A DNA stretch of 64,000 nucleotides from Lachnospiraceae bacterium (GCA_910575155.1 CAJTDX010000014.1:19024-83023); one strand, 5' to 3'; positions 52,123 to 61,513 are shown, numbered from the stretch's first letter. Numbers and translations are program-made. The notes: generated by a model from the sequence alone, not told the origin.

Positions 52123-52743
52123 TTACACCACCCCGTCGTTTTTATCAAAGGTATAAATCTCATCTGCATGTTCTGCCAGTTCAGATGAATGAGTAACCAT
52201 GATTACACAGCGGCCCTCCTCATGCGCGCTTCTTTTTAAAAGTTCCACAATATCTTTTGCCGATTCTTCATCGAGATTTCCGGTCGGTTCATCGGCAAGA
52301 AGAATTGGTTTATCACTGGCAATTGCTCTGGCAATCGCCACCCGCTGCTGCTGCCCGCCGGAAAGTTTCAAAACATTTCTGTTCCAGAATTCTTCACCCA
52401 GATTCACCTTAGACAGAGATTCCTCCGGAGAGAGCTTTGCTGTCAGTTCCACATTTTCTTTTACTGTCATATATTCAATCAGATTATATCCCTGAAAAAT
52501 AAAAGCAGCCTGTTCCTGACGATGCCTGCCGAGCCCATACTCGCTGATGTCCTTTCCCTCATACAGAATCTTTCCCTCGCTTGGATTGTCCAGACCTCCA
52601 ATCAATGAAAGCAGCGTGGTCTTTCCGCAGCCGGAAGGACCTAAAATAGCATATAGATTTCCTTTGTGAAAATTCAGATTTACATGCTCCAACACATTGT
52701 ATTTGCCTGAATATGAATATGATACCTCCTGAACCTCAATCAT
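52123..52743 (-). CDS. ABC ATP-binding protein partnering FtsX permeases
   Basis: The product is 206 residues. Walker A is GPSGCGKTTLL, signature LSGGQQQRVAIARAI, Walker B ILLADEPTGNLD, H-loop MVTHSSELAEH. It is the only stand-alone ATPase near the 503-residue permeases, so it may drive those as well as the 428-residue one. It overlaps the exporter gene by ATGA. Confidence 0.9.
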   Translation of the reverse strand: MIEVQEVSYSYSGKYNVLEHVNLNFHKGNLYAILGPSGCGKTTLLSLIGGLDNPSEGKILYEGKDISEYGLGRHRQEQAAFIFQGYNLIEYMTVKENVELTAKLSPEESLSKVNLGEEFWNRNVLKLSGGQQQRVAIARAIASDKPILLADEPTGNLDEESAKDIVELLKRSAHEEGRCVIMVTHSSELAEHADEIYTFDKNDGVV

Positions 52744-54401
52744 AGCGTACCCTCCTTTGATATTTCATATAAATTATGTCCCTTTATCTCATAAACCCTA
52801 TCAAAAAAACCCAGATATTCCATACGGTGCGTAACAAAAATAATCATTCTGTCTCTCAATTGTTCCAGGCCCTCTGCAAATAACCATTCCTCTGATTCCT
52901 GATCAAAATTTGATGTGCTTTCGTCAAAAATCAGAATCGGAGCTTTTCTCAATACGGCTCGCAAAAGTGCGATCTTCTGTCGTTCGCCGCCTGAAAGATT
53001 TGTTCCTTCAACACCGATTACGGTATCCAGTCCCTGTGGAAAATGCTCCAGCAGCGCATCCATCTTCATCCAATGCATTACTTCCATAATCTCTTTATCC
53101 GTATAGTTCCTGAAAGGATCTATATTTTCTCTGATTGTCTCCTGGAATAAGTAAGGCGACTGCGTGACGACTGCGAATAAGGAACGATATTCTTTCAAAT
53201 TTAATTTATCAGCCTTCTGCCCATTTAAAAACAGATCACCTCCATCCGGCAGGTACAGTTTTAATAAAATCTGAAGCAGCGTACTTTTTCCACTGCCATT
53301 TTCTCCTATAATGGCTATGCATTCTCCTTTCTGTATGGTTAATGATATGTTTTCTAATATTTTACGTCCTTCATATCCAAAAGATAAGTTCTCTATACGA
53401 ATCTCCTCCGGCTGGCCGACCGTAAGTATCGAATCATAACAAGGCTCTTCTTCCAGTTGAAAAAACTGTTCCAGACGCACAAAAGAAGGTTTGATTTGCG
53501 CCAGAATCATTTTTATATTCATTACCATTGAAATCGGCGTAGTTACGCTTCCGCTGTATGATATAAAAGCGAGAACGCTTCCCAGGCTCATTTCACCTTT
53601 ACATGCATAATATCCGCCCAGTATGTAGTAAATCGCAGTTAATATCCCCTGTATGAAAGTTTCAGCAGAACTGTTTCCCATATCAATGATGTCTGATTTT
53701 TGTTCAAGTTCCAGAAGCTTTGTCTTTTTTATGGAAAACTGTGCGCATTCTTTTTCATATCTGTTCAAAAGTTTAATTTCTCTGACTCCCGAAATCCGGT
53801 CAGCCATCCATGAATGAAAATTTTGACTTGCCTCAATAGAATTATTTGTTATTTCTTCTTTGCGGTTACTGAAAAAGATTAAAAGCAAAAACTTTATGGG
53901 AATGCATACAATAATGCAGACCGCCATCTTCCAGTTAATATAAAACAAACCAGCCAGTCCTGTAAAAATTTTTAATACGTACAGAAACATATTTAAAAAA
54001 CCCTGATCCAATATTATACTGGCGCAGTTAATATCCGTATTCAATTGATTGATGATCTGCGCATTGTTATTGCTGGTAAAATAGCTGATCTTCAATTTGA
54101 GAAGCTTATCAAATGCGCTTAAATGCAGATGATGCAGCGTTTCTTTCCTTATATTCAGCAGTATAATATTCTGTATCATTTCGATCATCTGCTCAAAGAA
54201 GATAATGATTACCAGAACAGCGGAAAACATCAAAACCAACCCATAATTCTGCCTCAAAATCCCCTGATCCGTAAGACTTTGAATCACCAGAGGCTGAAAA
54301 AAAGAACCCGCCATGCCAAGAATGGAACATAATACAATAAATAAAATACTTATTTTATATGGTTTTATCATTTTAAATACCCGAAAAACAGTTTTTTTCA
54401 T
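52740..54401 (-). CDS. Six-helix ABC exporter with fused ATPase
   Basis: The product is 553 residues, with six membrane helices (about 20-300) then an ATPase domain. Walker A is GENGSGKSTLL, signature NLSGGERQKIALLRAV, Walker B ILIFDESTSNFD and H-loop VTHRMEYLG. There is no N-terminal C39 peptidase, so any leader removal must be done by another enzyme, and the neighbouring S8 protease is the obvious candidate. It should work as a homodimer since there is no second half nearby. It lies 34 bp after the protease gene. Confidence 0.9.
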   Translation of the reverse strand: MKKTVFRVFKMIKPYKISILFIVLCSILGMAGSFFQPLVIQSLTDQGILRQNYGLVLMFSAVLVIIIFFEQMIEMIQNIILLNIRKETLHHLHLSAFDKLLKLKISYFTSNNNAQIINQLNTDINCASIILDQGFLNMFLYVLKIFTGLAGLFYINWKMAVCIIVCIPIKFLLLIFFSNRKEEITNNSIEASQNFHSWMADRISGVREIKLLNRYEKECAQFSIKKTKLLELEQKSDIIDMGNSSAETFIQGILTAIYYILGGYYACKGEMSLGSVLAFISYSGSVTTPISMVMNIKMILAQIKPSFVRLEQFFQLEEEPCYDSILTVGQPEEIRIENLSFGYEGRKILENISLTIQKGECIAIIGENGSGKSTLLQILLKLYLPDGGDLFLNGQKADKLNLKEYRSLFAVVTQSPYLFQETIRENIDPFRNYTDKEIMEVMHWMKMDALLEHFPQGLDTVIGVEGTNLSGGERQKIALLRAVLRKAPILIFDESTSNFDQESEEWLFAEGLEQLRDRMIIFVTHRMEYLGFFDRVYEIKGHNLYEISKEGTL

Positions 54402-54435
54402 ACCAATCTCCCCTTACTCTGGCGCCGTTCCATCT

Positions 54436-55470
54436 TCAGCTCAGGACCTGAACCAATGTGCCGCACAGCCGTTCCTGCCAGCCCGGATTCTTATCTAATT
54501 CGAAATATCCCGCGTCTTCTGTACAGATCACCACCTTTTTCTCATGCGATACCACTTCAATATCATAAACGTAATCATCTGTTTCATCTTCCAGATTGTA
54601 TAATGAAAATATCAGAGAGCAGTCCACACATTTATCCACCGCTTCTATCATGGAAGATCTGGATATCATATTATCCTGATGTACTATCATTCTCAAATCA
54701 TCTGTACCTGCCTGTTCAAAAATTGCAACAGATTCCAATTCTTCTGCTTCCCTGAGGATATCCATTATCGTACAGACCTCCCCGGGCGCATTTGCCGAAT
54801 AGTAGGCCACAACCGGATTCTCATTCGCTGCCGCACAGTTATATTTATCAAATTCTCCTGCAGCAGAAAATATTTTTTCAGGATGCCTCAGTAACTGCCC
54901 GACTACTACAGGCGTAGCAAAACTATTTCCTTCCCAATATTCAGATATAAAATTCAAGCGGGTATTCGCCGCTGTCACCTCTCCCAAAACAGGATGCTGA
55001 TATATCTTACATTCTCCTGGCAGTAATTGCCCCTTCCAGTCCTGTACTGTACAGATCACATTTTCGCAGGCAGCCGGCAAAGTCATATAACCCTGATTAC
55101 TTAATGACGCCGCTATTTTAATTCCCAAAAGCGAGAGTTTTTTTATAATCGGATTCAGTACTCTCCCATTCGAAAGACAGGTCGTTCCAATGCTCAGACA
55201 GATTATGTCAATATGTTCTGTCATACATAATTCAAGCGCCGCTGTCATTCTCTTTATGGAAACCGGCTCTTTCCAGTCATCCGTTATTCTGATGTCCACA
55301 AGTTCATAACTGCTGGCACATTCCTCCAGTATACATGCGCAGCAGGTTGCATGTCTTCCTCTGACTTCGTCTGCAAAAGGCTGATTCTCCCATGTAATTT
55401 GCTTTACAACTCTCTCTGGATATTTTAATTTTGAAACTTGTATTCCTTCATCTATGATTGCTATACGCAT
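54436..55470 (-). CDS. Subtilisin-family (S8) serine protease, apparently cytoplasmic
   Basis: The product is 344 residues with the start at 55470, preceded by GCTGAGGTTTGGT. The four functional positions are visible: Asp in MRIAIIDEGIQ, His in RGRHATCC, the oxyanion Asn in ASLSNQGYM and Ser in EGNSFATPVVVG. The catalytic domain covers about residues 1-210; the C-terminal 130 residues, rich in acidic residues and ending GWQERLCGTLVQVLS, match no domain I recognise. There is no signal peptide or propeptide, unusual for secreted subtilisins but seen in maturation proteases of modified peptides. It heads the tight run protease, exporter, ATPase, permease. Cys-rich stretches (ATCCACILEECASS) are notable. 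Confidence 0.85.
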   Translation of the reverse strand: MRIAIIDEGIQVSKLKYPERVVKQITWENQPFADEVRGRHATCCACILEECASSYELVDIRITDDWKEPVSIKRMTAALELCMTEHIDIICLSIGTTCLSNGRVLNPIIKKLSLLGIKIAASLSNQGYMTLPAACENVICTVQDWKGQLLPGECKIYQHPVLGEVTAANTRLNFISEYWEGNSFATPVVVGQLLRHPEKIFSAAGEFDKYNCAAANENPVVAYYSANAPGEVCTIMDILREAEELESVAIFEQAGTDDLRMIVHQDNMISRSSMIEAVDKCVDCSLIFSLYNLEDETDDYVYDIEVVSHEKKVVICTEDAGYFELDKNPGWQERLCGTLVQVLS

Positions 55471-55716
55471 ACCAAACCTCAGCGGATCATTCTGTATCTC
55501 ACATATTAGTACATGGTTCGACAAATAACTGGATCAATCACTCAGAAAAGCAGGCAAGTGGTTGGCGTAGTTATCTGCGCAACGATGTACCAGCTGCACT
55601 ATACTCGTACAGTACACTACTGCTCCATCCGGCCAGTAATCAGGCTGCCCGTGCCGAATATTGTCAGTCTGCAAGGCGAAGTAATGAGGTGATTCAGCAG
55701 CATCATTGACTGACGA

Positions 55717-55775
55717 CAATACGGCTGATGGCAAAACAGACGGTTCTGAACGTCTAATTACTGACCGGATGAAGC
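55717..55775. repeat. Dispersed hairpin element, copy 2, with an inverted partial copy
   Basis: On the minus strand this reads GCTTCATCCGGTCAGTAATT, then AGACG...CGTCT followed by GTTTTGCC, matching the element at 27806-27868. An inverted partial copy without the hairpin lies at about 55621-55660 (GCTCCATCCGGCCAGTAATC on the plus strand). The 55471-55969 gap otherwise holds no gene I can support; a 92-codon minus-strand frame (55534-55812) lacks a ribosome-binding site. Confidence 0.5.
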
Positions 55776-55890
55776 GCTTTCCTGATTTTCTAAAAACATG
55801 CATTGATACCATACTATTTCTACTTGAAACCTTTTGATAAAAATAGTATCCTTTATATAGTTTGTAAATTAGTTTAATTATAACTCAACA

Positions 55891-55929
55891 TGCTTGATTG
55901 GTCAACAAAATATATGGACTGATCAAGCA
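55891..55929. repeat. Inverted repeat downstream of permease copy A
   Basis: The 13-base arms at 55891-55903 and 55917-55929 match at 11 positions (TGCTTGAT...ATCAAGCA). It lies 41 bp beyond the stop of the 503-residue permease. On the plus strand it is followed by ATTTTATT. Confidence 0.4.
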
Positions 55930-55969
55930 ATTTTATTCTGTTTTCCCCTCAATATACGCATACCAAACC

Positions 55970-57481
55970 TCAGCGAATCATGATTAAAACATCCATCGGC
56001 TTTCGGCTCAATGTACTGTCCAACGCTTCACTTATAAAGAACATTACTGCCGCAAGCTCTGCTCCTGCTACAACCAGCGCCGTTAAAAAATGAAACTGTA
56101 TTTCAAGCTCTTCCGGCAGGATATGATCTTGAAGCAGATGCTGGTCCTGGCTCATCTGCTGCGCCAGTCCATGCTCTCCCCGTGCAATGGCTGCATTGAT
56201 TTCTTCCTCTGTGTATTCCTTCACTTCATTTCCTCCTCCCATCCCTTTATATATACCATTCCCAAGGACAGGCGTAAGAAGCATGCACGTAATGAATGCA
56301 GCCAGAAAAGCAGTCAATGTGATAAAAAGGTATTCTTTTTTCACCAGGCTGCGGATTTCCTTTACCGGCACTCCCATTGCCAGAAAGATTCCCCATTCCC
56401 TTCTTCTCTTTTTCGCATTATGCGTCATAAGAAGCGAGATCAGAACCAGTGTCAGAATTCCCGAGATGATAACGGTCCAAAACAGTATTAGTTTCATATT
56501 CGTCAGAGGTTTTATGGCCTCGCTGTATTGCGAATCATCCTCGCACACTTCAAAGTACCTCCAGTCTATCCAGTCCAATGCACGGACTTTTTCCATCACT
56601 TTTTCAACCTCATCCGGATGTTCAACATAGAAGCGTCCAATTTCTAATTGATCTGGCTCGCCGTATAATTCGTCTAACACTTCACCCGTCTTTTGGTCCA
56701 CCACAATCCAGTTTTCTAAAATATCATGTTCTAAAGTCATTGAAGATACAGACTGTTCATACGTCAGTTGATAAAAACCGACAATTTCTGTATCAACTCC
56801 GCCCAGAGAATAGATTGGATAATCCACACCTATATCTAAAGAACTTGTTTCAATCCGGAAGGGATCTCCCACCTTCAGATGATTTTTTTCCGCCAGTTTT
56901 TTGGAAATGATTACTTTATAGGCATCGTCCTGTTTAATATGCCTCCCTTCTGTTAACGCAAAAGATCCATTCTTAAAGTACTTCTCATGCTGACTGTTGC
57001 AGGCTGTACGGGCCAGAGTCTTATACATGAGATTCTTTGTTTCTTCTGCTGTATACATATAACCAGAACTTGGATGCGCGACCTGTTCTATGTAGTCATA
57101 ATAAAAAAATCCTTCTATTAACTGGTAGTCTAACAACAAAACAGGCCGGGGTCTTCCAGCATTATACTCTGTAATATCTTCCACTTCATCCTGCACTCGG
57201 TCCAGCATCTCAAAGCTCACATCGGGGCCGCAATACATCCGGTAAACCCGCCCTGATGCCTCTACTTCTTTGAAAAATTCGGGTTTGCTTTCATCTTTCA
57301 CTACCCGCAGCTTAAAACTGCTTCCATAACTTTTTTTAATTTCTTCAATGGTATGATCCGCGGACTGGTAGATCATAAAAATACTTAGAAACAAAAGTGA
57401 AAGGCCTGCCAATACAAGAAATATAAGAAAATTGGCTTTCCTGCGGCACAAGGATAAATATAATTTTTTCCAATTTTTCAT
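55970..57481 (-). CDS. FtsX-type permease, copy A (503 residues)
   Basis: The N-terminal helix (about 17-37) is followed by an extracytoplasmic domain of about 290 residues, then helices near 330-355, 380-410 and 460-485. A charged loop between the last two contains EEEINAAIARGEHGLAQQM. This is the single-module FtsX/MacB plan, but no ATPase gene is fused or directly adjacent. It is about 93 percent identical to copy B, with most differences between residues 70 and 170. AGGGGGTGG precedes the ATG. Its stop region (ATGATTCGCTGAGG) is repeated in front of the S8 protease gene. Confidence 0.88.
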   Translation of the reverse strand: MKNWKKLYLSLCRRKANFLIFLVLAGLSLLFLSIFMIYQSADHTIEEIKKSYGSSFKLRVVKDESKPEFFKEVEASGRVYRMYCGPDVSFEMLDRVQDEVEDITEYNAGRPRPVLLLDYQLIEGFFYYDYIEQVAHPSSGYMYTAEETKNLMYKTLARTACNSQHEKYFKNGSFALTEGRHIKQDDAYKVIISKKLAEKNHLKVGDPFRIETSSLDIGVDYPIYSLGGVDTEIVGFYQLTYEQSVSSMTLEHDILENWIVVDQKTGEVLDELYGEPDQLEIGRFYVEHPDEVEKVMEKVRALDWIDWRYFEVCEDDSQYSEAIKPLTNMKLILFWTVIISGILTLVLISLLMTHNAKKRRREWGIFLAMGVPVKEIRSLVKKEYLFITLTAFLAAFITCMLLTPVLGNGIYKGMGGGNEVKEYTEEEINAAIARGEHGLAQQMSQDQHLLQDHILPEELEIQFHFLTALVVAGAELAAVMFFISEALDSTLSRKPMDVLIMIR

Positions 57482-57653
57482 TTTCCACCCCCTAAAAAGA
57501 TAATAACAGCGGCATTAACTTACAATAAGTTGTAAACATCATCATTCTGATAAATGCTTCATTCTGCGCTCTATGATATGTAATAACAATTTTTTGATTG
57601 ATATATTTTCTGATAAAAAGTCTATCGTTAGTTAATGTTTTAACTTACTATTA

Positions 57654-57682
57654 AGTATAACTCTTATTAATTGATAAATCAA
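57654..57682 (-). promoter_or_regulatory. Promoter of permease copy A
   Basis: Read on the minus strand, TTGATT (57677-57682) and TATACT (57654-57659) are separated by 17 bases. The leader would be about 165 nt. The -35 hexamer lies within one of two operator-like repeats. Confidence 0.6.
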
Positions 57683-57703
57683 CTATTTCTATTGATAAAT
57701 CAA
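57671..57703. promoter_or_regulatory. Paired TTGATAAATCAA sites, 21 bp apart
   Basis: The near-palindrome TTGATAAATCAA occurs at 57671-57682 and 57692-57703, exactly two helical turns apart and overlapping the -35 box. A third copy is at 61025-61036, at the broken end of the transposase. It may be a regulator site. Confidence 0.5.
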
Positions 57704-57811
57704 TTTATATTCATAAAAATATTTCAATCCCATTTCTGTATTAAAAAATCCGCACATCCATCCTCAAAACAGACGCCAATATTACAATACATTATCGTTC
57801 AAAGAGTTTCG

Positions 57812-58264
57812 TTATCTTTGTAAAAAGGTAAATGTCCACAGATACCGTAACACCCTTTCGCGTTCCGGGATTCCTTCTGCGATAAGCCCAACAATCTCTG
57901 TCTGCGCAAAAACAGCACATATTGACGAAAGTTTCTTTTCGGGTTCCTTCAACTCTTCCACATTAAGGCTGTCAAAGGAAATTTCCAACCTGTTTAAAAC
58001 ATTTGTCAGAAATTGTCCCCATCCTGCAGCGCATTTATCATTCAGAAAAAATCCTTTGAGTTTACCCTGCTGCTCCACTATCAGTTTTGTGTCCTGTCCT
58101 CCTATATCAAGCACATATGTATCCCCGCCACAAATACGGTATGTCCCAAGTGCAAGCGACTTAAGTTCATTGACCTGTTTCATGGAAGAAATACTTGCTT
58201 TGCCATATCCACAGGAAAATATATTACAGTCGCCATATTCGGTGGACTTTTTAATCAAATTCAC
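57812..58264 (-). pseudogene. Truncated acyl-CoA dehydratase activase (BadF/HgdC family)
   Basis: Some 150 codons remain of a protein normally about 260 or more. The middle of the family is clear: GYGKASISS, VLDIGGQDTKLI and FLNDKCAAGWGQFL with the iron-sulphur-ligand-type cysteine. Both ends are missing: the N-terminal nucleotide-binding GxDxGS segment is absent, and after GLIAEGIPE the frame runs into unrelated sequence. Such activases energise 2-hydroxyacyl-CoA dehydratases; no dehydratase subunits are nearby. It is flanked by mobile-element debris and is surely non-functional. Confidence 0.8.
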
Positions 58265-58282
58265 AGAAAATTTATATTTCAG

Positions 58283-58326
58283 AGCAAAAAATAAGGCCAG
58301 GAACCTGTTTTTTAGATTCCCGGCCT
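58283..58326 (-). terminator. Terminator after the Rpn-type nuclease gene
   Basis: AGGCCAGGAA (58294-58303) pairs with TTCCCGGCCT (58317-58326), with one mismatch. On the minus strand it is followed by TATTTTTTGC. Confidence 0.8.
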
Positions 58327-58336
58327 ATGGTCTTTA

Positions 58337-59149
58337 CTATGCTGTCTGTTCTGCTTTCAGTTTTTTCACTTCGTCAAGTGGAAGTCCTGCGTATTCCGCA
58401 ATTTTTTCAAGTGTTAAAATCCCATCTGCCAACATTCTCTTTGCGGAATTGATTGCTCCCTCTTTCAATGTCTGATTCCTCATATCTTCCATAGCCCGGC
58501 ACATAATTTCGATTCCCTCCTTGCTCTCTTTGAAAAATCTCACCCTGTCCGCCAGTGTCCCATAGTACATATCCGCTGCGTCTGTGCAGGAGAAGTCATG
58601 CATTAACTTTCCGATTGGCGTATCTCCACGGTAAGCGCCATTTACATACAGTATGTGCGAACCGTCCTCAAATCTTTCCCCGGTTCCTAAAAAGCACCTC
58701 TCGATCGGATAGAGCGGCAGCCCTTTTCCAATTACGTCATTCTCTGTGATAAAGATTACCCACGTTTCCGGAAGCTTATCGAAGTCCTCACCTTTCTTCA
58801 AAAGGTTTGCGTCCATCATGCTGCTGTTGTACCTGGCTCTTTTTCTCCCTGCCCCTTTGTCGGAACGCTGTACTTCCACATTCAATTTTGCCCCTGTGCT
58901 GTCCGTAGCCAGAATATCCAACCTCACTGAACGGTTCAGCAGATTTTCCACAAATACCTGTGTACGAACGTCCAGCACTTTTAAATCTGGCTTTTCCAGT
59001 ACAATCTGCAATACCAGTTCTATGCTTGCCGTATCTCCCTCAAAACACTTTGTGAGGAACTCATCATCAAGCAGGCGAAAACCTCTTAGCCTCTGTAAAT
59101 CTTCCTGATGTTTCTGGTCTATTTGTTCCGTCACTGTCAATTTTCCCAC
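58337..59149 (-). CDS. Rpn family recombination-promoting nuclease / PD-(D/E)XK transposase-like protein
   Basis: The product is 270 residues. The PD-(D/E)XK core reads RLDILATDSTGAKLNVEVQR (about 72-91), with the Asp, Glu and Gln-type catalytic positions of this family. The C-terminus, GILTLEKIAEYAGLPLDEV, is a short helical tail common in these proteins. Rpn proteins are endonucleases that raise recA-independent recombination and are often found in many copies per genome. It appears intact with its own terminator and could have contributed to local rearrangements. Confidence 0.85.
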   Translation of the reverse strand: MGKLTVTEQIDQKHQEDLQRLRGFRLLDDEFLTKCFEGDTASIELVLQIVLEKPDLKVLDVRTQVFVENLLNRSVRLDILATDSTGAKLNVEVQRSDKGAGRKRARYNSSMMDANLLKKGEDFDKLPETWVIFITENDVIGKGLPLYPIERCFLGTGERFEDGSHILYVNGAYRGDTPIGKLMHDFSCTDAADMYYGTLADRVRFFKESKEGIEIMCRAMEDMRNQTLKEGAINSAKRMLADGILTLEKIAEYAGLPLDEVKKLKAEQTA

Positions 59150-59257
59150 CTGCTTTCCCTTCTATTCTCGTATCTCCATACTACCATAAACATCCTGATT
59201 TTACAAGCCGGGAGCCAACGCATTTCTGAATCCCGGCTTCTTGCCATTATCGTTTTT

Positions 59258-59413
59258 TCACATCTGCTGTATCTCATTTTTCAGCATACGCTTGATTTTG
59301 TCGCTCATGGTTTCCTTGCTGAAATGAACCCGCACAATGTAAGTAGTCCGGCCAATCTTCCTCACCAGTGCGGGAGCGTCCTTAGCCGGCGCTGTGGTGA
59401 TAGTGTCCTCCAC
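59258..59413 (-). pseudogene. TnpW-like conjugative-transposon protein relic
   Basis: A 51-codon minus-strand frame contains ALVRKIGRTTYIVRVHFS and ETMSDKIKRMLKNEI. I recognise this as the core of the small TnpW-type proteins carried by Tn916/Tn1549-like conjugative elements in Clostridia. It has only a GTG start without a ribosome-binding site, so it is probably truncated at its 5' end. It shows that an integrative element once lay here. An inverted repeat (59205-59213 with 59231-59239) lies just beyond its stop. Confidence 0.6.
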
Positions 59414-59608
59414 AGTTTTGCAGTAACATGTGTTCGATTTTAGCTTGAAAGCCTTTTATAATCTTGCTTCCAAGCTTTTTTTATTTCCTAATTTACTCAT
59501 TTTACTATGGTAATATATGATATACTATAACAGTCATTAAGATAGAAAGCCGCATTTGCCTATACCAAGAATAGGCAGGTAAAACAGACCATCAAGAGGA
59601 TATCTATT

Positions 59609-61051
59609 ATGCATCTCAAAAGAGCCAAAACTTCCAGCGTCCACATTTATTTATCTATCGCTGATTTTTATTATGACAAAGAGAAGAAAATGTCCCGCTC
59701 CAAAACGATCCAATCGTTGGGATATCTTGATGATTTGGAAAAACAATATGACGATCCGATTGCTCATTTTCAAAAAAGAGTAGAACGGCTCAAGATGGAA
59801 AAGAAAGCAGGACAGGCCCCCATTAACTTTACTTTTTATGATTCCGACAGGCTGTGTGCTTCCGATACCAGTCTCCGTAAAAACTTTGGCTATGCTCCCC
59901 TCAGCCAGATCTACCACGAACTCGCGATCCATATATTCCTGATTAACCGTCAGCGACACTCCAAAGAAGGGTATGATGCGAATTCGATCATGAAACTGCT
60001 GGTTTACTCACGGCTTCTTCAGCCTTCTTCCATTGAGCGGTTTTTTGAAAAAACCAACTACTCTTTGGATGACATATACCGTTGTCTTGACCTGTTCTAT
60101 AAACACCGGGAAAACATACAGGTCTGGCTAAACGATAAGATCCGCAAAACTACGGCAGGGATGCCAGTCTCATCTATTATTATGATGTGACGAACTATTA
60201 TTTTGAATCCGATATTCCGGATGATTTTAAAAGAAAAGGCGTCTCGAAAGAACATCGTCCCAATCCGATTATACAAATGGGGCAGTTTATGGATCATAAT
60301 GGAATCCCTATTACCTATGAGTTTTTTCCTGGAAATTCCAATGACTGCCTTATTTACCGTCCAAACTTCGGGAGAATCAAAAAACACTTTGATCTTGACA
60401 GGGTAATCTCTGTTGCAGACAAAGGCATGACTACCGGCGACAACATCTGGTATACCATCAACACGCCAACCGAAGATGGATAAAACCGTAGACGAAAAAC
60501 AGGTCGTGTTCTGGAGTGAAAAGTATGCCAAACGCGCCAAAGCCGACCGTGCCGCTGCACTGGCCAAAGCAGCGGATCTGACCAAAAATCCCGGGAATTA
60601 CACCAGGGCGACTTCCTATGGCGCTGCAAAATATGTGAAAAAAGTGGATTTTGATAAAGACAGCGGCGAAATACTTACCGCTTCTTCCGTTCTTGAACTT
60701 GATGAAGAATTGATCCGTCAGGAAGAACGTTTCGATGGCTATTATGTCCCGCTTACCAGCGAAATGGAAGAGCCGGATGACAAGAATGATCTGTTCGATT
60801 ATTGTGATGAAACATTAAAATATCTTGGAGACGCAACCGGTATTGATTTTAGCAAACGTATCCGGACACTTGGAGAAATTAAAAAAATTTTAGCAGACAC
60901 AAAAAAGCAGAAAATTCCCCATGAAAAAATGACAAAACGACAATCCCGCCTAAACACCGAAATTGAGGGGATTTTTAAGCTGTTTTTACTGCAAAAGTCA
61001 GGTATTGAGCAGTCAATTACTTCTATTGATAAATCAATTAAATATTTTTAA
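59609..61051 (+). pseudogene. Broken IS1634-type transposase
   Basis: Three consecutive frames make one degraded DDE transposase. The first (59609-60190) starts HLKRAKTSSVHIYLS. It ends at a frameshift near 60150, where one base appears lost in the CGCAAAACTACGG run. The second (to 60483) holds DVTNYYFES and VADKGMTTGDNIW, with catalytic-type acidic residues. A stop and an apparent deletion precede the third (60476-61051), which holds FDGYYVPLTSE. The C-terminus is replaced by sequence containing TTGATAAATCAA. Intact terminal repeats were not recognised. A small hairpin (59557-59577) precedes it. Confidence 0.8.
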
Positions 61052-61346
61052 AGTATATGTTTCAATATAAATAATTGCGTGATTTAATGTGAAAGTTTAA
61101 AAAGTACTCTGTCTTTTTGTATGGTCATTTTCAAAATTGCCCCATACATATAATTTTCGCAAGATCATTTGAAATATTTCAATCCTATTTTTGATTCTGC
61201 TTCCAATATCCCTTCAAACCATACCGTCAGATAATTTCTTTTACCAGGTGCAAACCTGCTGTGAAAAACAAAGCGCCTTCGCTTTCTATTAAAATTTATT
61301 TTCATTCATTTTATAGTTTTTTAAAACTGTGCCATTCACAATAACA

Positions 61347-61419
61347 CAGGGACTTCTTCTTTGTTATCATTCCTGGAGAAAATATCTGAATTTTAACAAA
61401 TCTGAAGTCCCTGTTTTTT
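61347..61419 (+). terminator. Terminator-like hairpin between the IS remnant and permease copy B
   Basis: CAGGGACTTC (61347-61356) pairs with GAAGTCCCTG (61404-61413), followed by TTTTTTG. The loop is long (47 nt). It may be the terminator of a lost plus-strand gene or of the transposase. Apart from a small AAAGCG/CGCTTT hairpin near 61271-61286, nothing else is supported in 61052-61513. Confidence 0.5.
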
Positions 61420-61513
61420 GAAATTTGTTTTACTTATTGCGTAAAGTCTAAATACTATCATTATATGGTGTACTGCATAACTTCTTGAAATAATTCGTCT
61501 TAAACTATATAGT

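Noticed and set aside
55458..55709. 83-codon plus-strand frame upstream of the S8 gene
   Set aside because: It overlaps the S8 start and repeat sequence, with no start signal; it is probably a chance frame.
55534..55812. 92-codon minus-strand frame considered as a precursor peptide for the S8/exporter system
   Set aside because: It has no ribosome-binding site, overlaps the dispersed hairpin element and its inverted partial copy, and lacks a recognisable leader/core layout.
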